Source: Ciona savignyi (taxonomy: Eukaryota; Chordata; Ascidiacea; Phlebobranchia; Cionidae). From it: a stretch of DNA of 64,000 nt. Made by a program: the position numbers and the translations under genes. The notes beneath the pieces were generated by a model. The model did no database searches and was not told the origin of the DNA. It worked only from the letters and a program-made list of their open reading frames with translations. Location of the stretch: assembly GCA_000149265.1 (NCBI GenBank), contig CH002335.1, forward strand, positions 355,863-419,862, written 5' to 3'. Of the stretch, positions 58,491 to 64,000 are shown in pieces; position 1 is the stretch's first letter; each line of letters opens with the position of its first letter.

Positions 58491-58606
58491 CAAAAGTCGC
58501 TGCTCCAGATCAATTTTAATGATATGGCTGCAGAATTAGAACTGAATGTGGTCGAATAATTGACGCGGCCTACTTATCTACTTCTGAATATAAAAGGGCC
58601 ATAAAC

Positions 58607-58612
58607 AATAAA
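58607..58612 (+). terminator. Possible dachshund polyadenylation signal
   Basis: AATAAA about 530 bases after the proposed stop, with the SINE pair 58254-58490 between. Confidence 0.3.
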
Positions 58613-58729
58613 GCTAAACCACGTCCGCTAAATTCCACTTTGTCCAAGTTTGCAACCAACTTCGTTTCTGCAGGTTTCGACTCATTAACCTTTCGGTCTG
58701 TAGCCTGGAACCATATTAAGCATACTATA

Positions 58730-58853
58730 GATGGCGTATAACCAATTAAGACCTCTATGAACAGCAGGATGTGACGAGTGGTACCCTCCATGATTCATTG
58801 TACCACTCGTTATATCTCGCCGCGCACAGAGGTCTTAATTGGTTATAGGCCAT
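58730..58853. mobile_element. Foldback element with 27-bp arms
   Basis: Left arm GATGGCGTATAACCAATTAA plus GACCTCT (58730-58756) and right arm AGAGGTCTTAATTGGTTATA plus GGCCATC (58827-58853) are inverted copies with one mismatch. A second nested pair (ACGAGTGGTAC and GTACCACTCGT) lies inside. The whole 124 bases would form a long hairpin. No clear target duplication is seen. Confidence 0.7.
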
Positions 58854-58861
58854 CTCAAGGG

Positions 58862-59140
58862 GAATAGGATAGGATAGGATATTCATCTTTATCCCCGTGA
58901 ATGGAAAAACCAAGGGGGTTAACACACGGGCAATCGTCAGATCACCTCGCGCCCATCGTCGGGTTACCGGAGCTATTGCAGTGTGTTGTTTCTGATAGAC
59001 ACATTCCTTTAATTTGGTAGAACTCATTAATCCGCTGGGTTTAGGCAATGTCCGTAAATTGCCTTGCCCAAGAACACACCGACTAGCTAGCGACCAGTTT
59101 CGCAGGCGACGCACTTAACCGTTAGACCAACGGGGTAATC
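58862..59140 (-). repeat. tRNA-derived SINE (family A)
   Basis: Antisense, with tail TAGGATAGGATAGGATATTC directly after the foldback element and head CCAACGGGGTAATCC. It lacks about 20 bases around the B box. Confidence 0.8.
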
Positions 59141-59760
59141 CAATCAGGTTAAAATTTTTAGGAATCCTAACTGGCAACTTCTTATTTTGGAACGATTTTA
59201 GTAGGTCAATAATATAAACTAAGAAAGGACCAAAAGTACCTTACAAACCTCCCCACGGGATATCCACTCGTTTGGATTGGTAACTCGGAAACCTATTAGT
59301 TTCTGCTTGTATAAACAAACGGTATACTCTTTGTATAAAATATACGAAAAGTGATGAGGTAGCCAGGGAACCCGATTGTTTCTGCAAGCACAAATTGTTT
59401 TATTTATTTATCAAAGGTCCTGCGTCGATTCCTGACTAAGTTTTGAAAACACAAGAGTGAAAGAAAACACAAGACAGAGGATCGACCACAAGGTATCAGC
59501 AAAGAGTACCGTTGATGTAAATTAGGGAGAAGTTAATAATATTAAAATAGCTTTGGAATGAAATTTATTTGTTTAATAAATCTTAGCAGTTCACGAATAT
59601 CCTATTTCATATTCCAACTCACGAAATCAGTCACGCGAAAAAGAATCTTTCACTCGGGTTATAGCAGGTCATTCCAGAATGGTTGTCGCAGCGGCAATTC
59701 TGTTTGGTTTAAGTCTGAATTACCTCGGGCCCACCGCCAGGTTATGGAAGCTATTGCAGT
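59140..59760. other. No gene seen
   Basis: AT-rich unique sequence between two SINE copies. A 69-codon frame at 59558 ends in SINE sequence and is not credible. Confidence 0.5.
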
Positions 59761-59766
59761 GTGTTA

Positions 59767-60230
59767 GAGGATAGGATATTCGTATTCATCCCCGTAAATG
59801 GGAAAACCAAGGTGGTTAACACACGTGCAATCTTCAGATCACCTCGCACCAATCGTCGGGTTACCGGAGATACTGCAGTGCGGTACCTCTAAATACTACA
59901 GGACTGCTTGGACCGCTTGGGTCGCATGGAGCGCTTGAATCGCTTGGAGCGCTTAAATCGCTTACTAATACTTCGTAATTATATTAATGTTAGAGTTAAA
60001 GTAAATTTTGGGGGTGAGATTACTGGTTGAGACAGGGTTTATAGAATTACTTTCCATAGCAATCTAAGTGATCCAAACGCTCCAAGCGGTCCTGTAGTAT
60101 TTAGAGGCACCCACTGCAGTGTGTTGTGTACGATTCAGACGTTCCATCAGTTTCGTAGAAACCATTAATCTATACTGGGTAAACGCAAGATCCGCTTAGT
60201 GCTATGCACAACCGTCAAGCCATTCAGTTT
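59767..60230 (-). repeat. Family A SINE split by a foldback MITE
   Basis: Antisense halves 59767-59880 and 60113-60230 join at GGAGATACTGCAGTG and ACTGCAGTGTGTTGTG. The shared nine bases are the target duplication of the insert. Confidence 0.8.
59872..60121. mobile_element. Foldback (hAT-like) MITE, copy 3, nested in a SINE
   Basis: Element 59881-60112. Inverted ends GGTACCTCTAAATACTACAG and CTGTAGTATTTAGAGGCACC. The left arm holds a string of decamers (GACCGCTTGG, GTCGCATGGA, GCGCTTGAAT, CGCTTGGAGC). The core (59985-60065) is GGGTTA-type sequence. ACTGCAGTG flanks both sides. Confidence 0.75.
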
Positions 60231-60419
60231 TGAACCGGGAAATTATTGTCATATAATTTCTGGTCGGTAAAGAAATTGAGAAATACCTATATTGAGTAAA
60301 ACCAGCCAACTTCACTAAGTCACCCTTATATAGATGTGGGTGGGCGATTGGCGTAATCTTATTTGATTTTACTCATTCAGAATTTAACGAATTGACAGTG
60401 TCCGACGTAGTTTTTTCTC

Positions 60420-60680
60420 GGTACCTCTAATTACTACAGAATCGTTGGGGCGTTTGGGTCGTTTGGACAGTTTGGATCGTTTGCGTACTATACTTTGTAA
60501 TTACAAAAGTCGCGGAGAAAACTAAAAAAGGAAAACTCATTAAAACGAAGATTATGATATTAATGTTAGGGATTGGGGTTAAAGTTAGTTCTGGGGTTTA
60601 GATTAGTGTTGGGACAAGGTTAGAATTAGTTATAATTTGATACCTATTTTCCCCTGTAACATAATTTTTCCTTCTTTCAG
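60420..60680 (+). mobile_element. Foldback left arm joined to a GGGTTA-rich element
   Basis: GGTACCTCTAATTACTACAG and decamers (TCGTTGGGGC, GTTTGGGTCG, TTTGGACAGT) at 60420-60500. These run into AATGTTAGGGATTGGGGTTA and GGTTAGAATTAGTTATAATT to CTATTTTCCCCTG. The right arm is missing. Confidence 0.55.
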
Positions 60681-60689
60681 CATATAATT

Positions 60690-61320
60690 GATACGTCTAT
60701 ACATTCTAGAAGGCATCACGACAATTCAAAAGTGTTTTTCACCAGTCACAGTAAGATAGATAATTTGATGGAAGATTTCTCTGGACCAATCACAAGACGA
60801 TAATTGCTGGGAGGGTGGAAATCTACCATCACAGTCTGAGCGACATTTCAATGACTTCCCCTACAGACAGAGGATATATTGGTAGGCAGGATATTGCTTT
60901 ATTCTCGATAGTCATTCACACGACTTCGGTTTGTCTGTGTTTTGCAATATTATAATAACTTGGGCCGACATATACGTGTATCTGATTGTTGAATAAAGAC
61001 TGCACAATTTTACTTTTTGCCTTTGTAAAAAGCTTTGTATCAAAAACTTGCAGCGTTGTGTATAGGATGTCACTCGATACAATCCTTTTGAGATGTGATT
61101 TGTGTTAATTCAAGTTATGAGTTTGGACAAAATACTATTAATGTGTGATCTACTGATTGTAGTATTTGGTACTAGTCTTACATTTTTAAATTGTTATCTA
61201 TAGGTTGCTACATTCCTAAAATAATCAGTACAAACTGGCAATGTTACAACGGTTTAATCGGCGGAATTCAGAGATTTAGCTAGTTGGAAATTAAATCGAA
61301 CAAGCCTACATTACCTGTCA
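60690..61320. other. No gene seen
   Basis: Unique sequence without exon signals that I can support. Confidence 0.4.
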
Positions 61321-61329
61321 TATAACAGA

Positions 61330-61556
61330 AAACCAAGGGAGTTAACACACGGGCAATCTTCAGATCACCTCGCGCCCACTATCAGCTATCGGAGCTATTG
61401 CAGTGTTTTTTTGTATTATTCACACGTTCCTTCAATTTAATAGAATGTGCGTTATGTGCCTTGCCCACGGACACAGCCGACTATAGCCAGAGACCAGTTT
61501 TGAAACTACAACACTTCGGCTGTTAGGCGACGCACTAAACCCCCAAATTAAACTGT
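61330..61556 (-). repeat. tRNA-derived SINE (family A)
   Basis: Antisense copy without its tail, from AACCAAGGGAGTTAACACAC to CGACGCACTAAACCCCC. It is directly followed by the pogo-type MITE. Confidence 0.75.
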
Positions 61557-61564
61557 GTCAATTG

Positions 61565-62080
61565 CAGTGGAACCCCGCTTGGAGACCACCTCGATAACAC
61601 GACCACCTCATTATCAGGACCACTTCAGTGCCGTCCCAAATAATTTACTATGGTAATGCATTGCATTCTGTTTCTATAACGTGACCGCCCCGGTTTTCCA
61701 GACCAGGACCGCTATATATTGGTCCAAAACTTCAAATTTTGACTCCGCTTGAGTGACCACATGTGCTAAATAATTTGCCTTAGTCACCAAAATAATAAGT
61801 TGAATTTTTCTATGATAAAAACAATAAGAATAAATTAGCGCACACGAAAGAAAATGTGGCAAACAGAACTGAATCTTACAAGGTAAACTTTAGTATTAAA
61901 TTAATTCTGCAGTATCTAATAAAAATAATGGCATTTGGTGAAAATTTAGTAAAACTGCAGACGTTTAAGCTACATATGACGACAACTTTCTCCAAATCAA
62001 AATTCACTAACACGGCCACCCCGCTAACGCGACCGCTTGATCACGGTCCCATAGGTGGTCAGGTAAGCGGGGTTCTACTG
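61565..62080. mobile_element. pogo/Tigger-like MITE
   Basis: Left end CAGTGGAACCCCGCTTGGAG and right end AAGCGGGGTTCTACTG are inverted copies of the pogo-type terminus. Just inside are further mirrored blocks (ACGACCACCTC against GGTGGTCAGG). The right flank is TA as expected, while the left flank is TG, probably mutated. About 516 bp, no transposase. Confidence 0.75.
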
Positions 62081-62099
62081 TAGTTCAGATTGTACTGTA

Positions 62100-62600
62100 G
62101 TTCTAATAGTCACTGTTTAGTCACAGCGATTATTGTGTACGTCGCATTTGATTAGAATAATTCAATATTTCAAGTTAGTGTTGTTTATGGCATGTGTTAT
62201 GAACCAGAATGTTTAATTGGGAACATACAATTACATGGGGGACCTTGTTTTTGATTAAAACAACTAAGCCAAATTAGCGAAATGAACATGCATTTGCGTA
62301 ACGTTTAGCTACTTCAAAGATGGCAACACTTATGCAGATAAAACGTATGCAAATATACATGTATAAATGTATAATAGGCTTTGTTTTTTTCCCATTAAAA
62401 TAAAATAGTGATTTCCTAAACATATAAAAGTGTGTATTAATTTGCAAGATTTATTTTAGAGAAACTCTCAAGTTAAGCTGTAAACCAGCACACAGTTGCA
62501 AATTATGAAGACTTCGAGACAACTAATGCCGTATGCTCGTATATACAAACACAATGATTTCCGCAATTCTAAAGAAGGCACTGAGCGACCAAAAAAGTTC
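62100..62600. other. Upstream region of the small secreted-peptide gene
   Basis: AT-rich unique sequence leading to the TATA box at 62607, with no repeat recognised. Any control sites of the peptide gene should lie here. Confidence 0.4.
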
Positions 62601-62606
62601 TTTGAC

Positions 62607-62613
62607 TATAAAA
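62607..62613 (+). promoter_or_regulatory. TATA box of the small secreted-peptide gene
   Basis: TATAAAA, placing transcription start near 62637. It is followed by a short 5' exon ending CAAAG|GTAAGT at 62659 and a 49-base intron (62660-62708) that ends directly before the ATG. Confidence 0.6.
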
Positions 62614-62708
62614 TCGAGCGCTTAATAGAATAAAACATCTTGATTAAAACAGTACAAAGGTAAGTTTGTTTTTGATTTATTTGGTGTGTTTGTAACGAAT
62701 TTTAACAG

Positions 62709-63460
62709 ATGAACAAGGCAATTACACTACTTCTCTTCACACTTGTGTTGCTTGCTTCGACTGCAAATAGTGATGCTTGGTTAATAGCTCGTCGTCGAAT
62801 GGTTTCTACTCCAACACGACGTCGCCGTGCAAAAAACCAACAAGAAATAGCACCAGGTAAATATCATACGTAGAATAAGTCATTTTTCTCATATAAGTAT
62901 CATAAGTAAGAATAAGTCAATTTCGATTTCAATCAACTAACATATTTTATGTTTACCCCTTGATTGGACAAATACAAAGTCAAGATTAAAATCCCCTACC
63001 GTTGCCGTTGGGTTGCCGGAGCGATTTCAGTGCGATATAAGTGATTGTGAACAGACTTTCATCTTTTGCAAACCATTATTCCAATGGGTTCAAGCAATAT
63101 CTGCTAAATGCCTCGCCATGAAAACAACCGAATAGTCGGGTACCTCTAATTACTACAGGATCGCTTGGAGCGCTTGGATCGGGCGTTTGAAACCTTTACT
63201 CTAACTCTCCAAGCGATCAAAGCGCTCCAAGCGAACCTGTAGTTATCAGAGGTACCGGAATAGCCAACCAGTTTCAAATTTGCAACATTTGGTATATAAA
63301 GTAAATCACTTATCTATAGAGCAATCAGTGTGAAAAAAAATTTACAAATCAGAAAAAGTTAAAAATAATAAATGCTTAACAAACAATTGTCCAAATTTCA
63401 GAAATGGATTTCGACTTCCAATTTTTGGATGAAATTATGGAAGATGCAGTGCAACGTTAA
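62709..63460 (+). CDS. Small secreted precursor with basic core and acidic tail (antimicrobial-peptide-like)
   Basis: Two coding exons, 62709-62856 and 63402-63460, with matching phase; 68 aa. Residues 1 to about 21 are a clean signal peptide (MNKAITLLLFTLVLLASTAN). The next segment, about 22-49, is DAWLIARRRMVSTPTRRRRA followed by KNQQEIAP. It holds seven Arg and one Lys against one Asp and one Glu (net about +6), with RRR and RRRR cleavage-like sites. The last segment, from exon 2, is EMDFDFQFLDEIMEDAVQR (net about -6). Tunicate antimicrobial precursors (clavanins, styelins, Ci-MAM-A/Ci-PAP-A) share this order of signal peptide, cationic peptide and anionic tail; I do not recognise this particular peptide as one of them. 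A neuropeptide or hormone precursor cut at RRR/RRRR is the main alternative. The gene has a TATA box, a 49-base 5' UTR intron and AATAAA at 63482. The coding intron carries a SINE split by a foldback MITE. Confidence 0.72.
62998..63293 (-). repeat. Family A SINE split by a foldback MITE, in the peptide gene intron
   Basis: Antisense halves 62998-63137 (CGTTGGGTTGCCGGAGCG to ACAACCGAATAGTC) and 63258-63293 (GAATAGCCAACCAGTTTC). Diverged from the usual sequence. Confidence 0.7.
63130..63265. mobile_element. Foldback (hAT-like) MITE, copy 2, nested in a SINE
   Basis: Element 63138-63257. Ends GGTACCTCTAATTACTACAG and CTGTAGTTATCAGAGGTACC; arms GATCGCTTGGAGCGCTTGG and CCAAGCGATCAAAGCGCTCC pair with each other. 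The flanks are GAATAGTC and GAATAGCC (8 bp, one mismatch). Confidence 0.8.
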
Positions 63461-63481
63461 GTGTCTATAACATATAACGCC

Positions 63482-63487
63482 AATAAA
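63482..63487 (+). terminator. Polyadenylation signal of the small peptide gene
   Basis: AATAAA 22 bases after the stop codon. Confidence 0.65.
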
Positions 63488-63574
63488 ATGAGCTGTATCC
63501 AAACTTGCTTGGAATTTTTGCTTACTTCTTGATTTAACCCGCACCTGTAGAGTAATATAGAGGAAAATTCAACG

Positions 63575-63780
63575 ACGGAAAAGCGAAAAGAAGGCAAGGA
63601 AAACTGCACACTAAATGAAGATATGGGCATTATAAAGTTAGTTTTAAACTCAGGGTTAAAGTTAAGGTTAGTTCTGGGGTTGAGATTAGTGTTTAGGGTA
63701 GGGTTAAAATTAGTTTGAATAGTTTTAGTAAGAAGTTTCATCTTACCCGCTTTCCCTCCTTTTAGTGTTGCCCCAATATG
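63575..63780 (+). repeat. GGGTTA-rich dispersed element
   Basis: GGCAAGGAAAACTGCACACT, then TCAGGGTTAAAGTTAAGGTT and TAGGGTAGGGTTAAAATTAG, ending AAGAAGTTTCATCTTACCCG and TTTCCCTCC. The block order matches the copy at 22105. Nothing further is recognised from 63780 to the window end. Confidence 0.6.
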
Positions 63781-64000
63781 ACCACGTTTGATACGCTTAC
63801 AGTCGGGACATTTAATAGACATCGTATAATAAGTAATCGCAATAGAGTCTTTTACAGTCACAAAATTTTTTCCCTCCTTTGTTTACATTAAAAAAAAGGC
63901 AGTGTTAGTCATAAAAGAGGTATACTGTGGAGGTAACGAAACAGTTTGTGTATCTATTAAAACCCGTGAAAAAGTATAATTTAATTGGCAAGTACGTATA

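Overview
The window looks like a tunicate nuclear genome, most likely a Ciona species. The base composition is AT-rich. The genes are compact and metazoan, with short GT-AG introns. Several open reading frames start just after an AG acceptor, as expected in a genome that uses spliced-leader trans-splicing. The window is littered with tRNA-derived SINEs and short non-autonomous DNA transposons. All confidently identified genes lie on the + strand. There are three runs of N (14645-14744, 42055-42154, 53014-53349).

Left part (1-9.6 kb): a row of four + strand genes. These are an intronless MND1 (meiotic recombination), an intronless RPAIN (RPA nuclear import), an intronless unrecognised disordered protein with a KEN box and many S/T-P sites, and a six-exon TMEM33 (ER membrane protein).

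10.6-17.5 kb: a multi-exon receptor with a signal peptide, about a dozen LDL-receptor class A modules and a rhodopsin-like seven-helix domain of the relaxin-receptor/LGR type. One assembly gap falls in the ectodomain. One frame change in the seven-helix part is best explained by a 43-46 nt intron.

17.5-31.7 kb: no convincing gene. The first half holds tandem repeats, SINEs and MITEs. The second half (26-31 kb) is repeat-poor and GC-richer, and lies just upstream of the next gene.

31.7-58.1 kb: a dachshund (DACH) transcriptional co-regulator gene. I rebuilt 17 coding exons by hand. All splice phases agree and give 717 codons plus stop, including the DachBox-N (SKI/SNO/DAC) and DachBox-C (coiled-coil) regions. 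Its long introns are poor in repeats and carry several perfect TGACGTCA motifs. Two of its splice sites have been duplicated in tandem: the donor of exon 11 seeds a roughly 35-copy 20-bp minisatellite, and the acceptor of exon 10 is present in three copies.

58-64 kb: a transposon-rich stretch with nested insertions. It contains one small gene (62.7-63.5 kb) encoding a 68-aa secreted precursor built as signal peptide, Arg-rich basic segment and acidic tail. That is the layout of known tunicate antimicrobial peptide precursors, and it is the most interesting unrecognised gene here.
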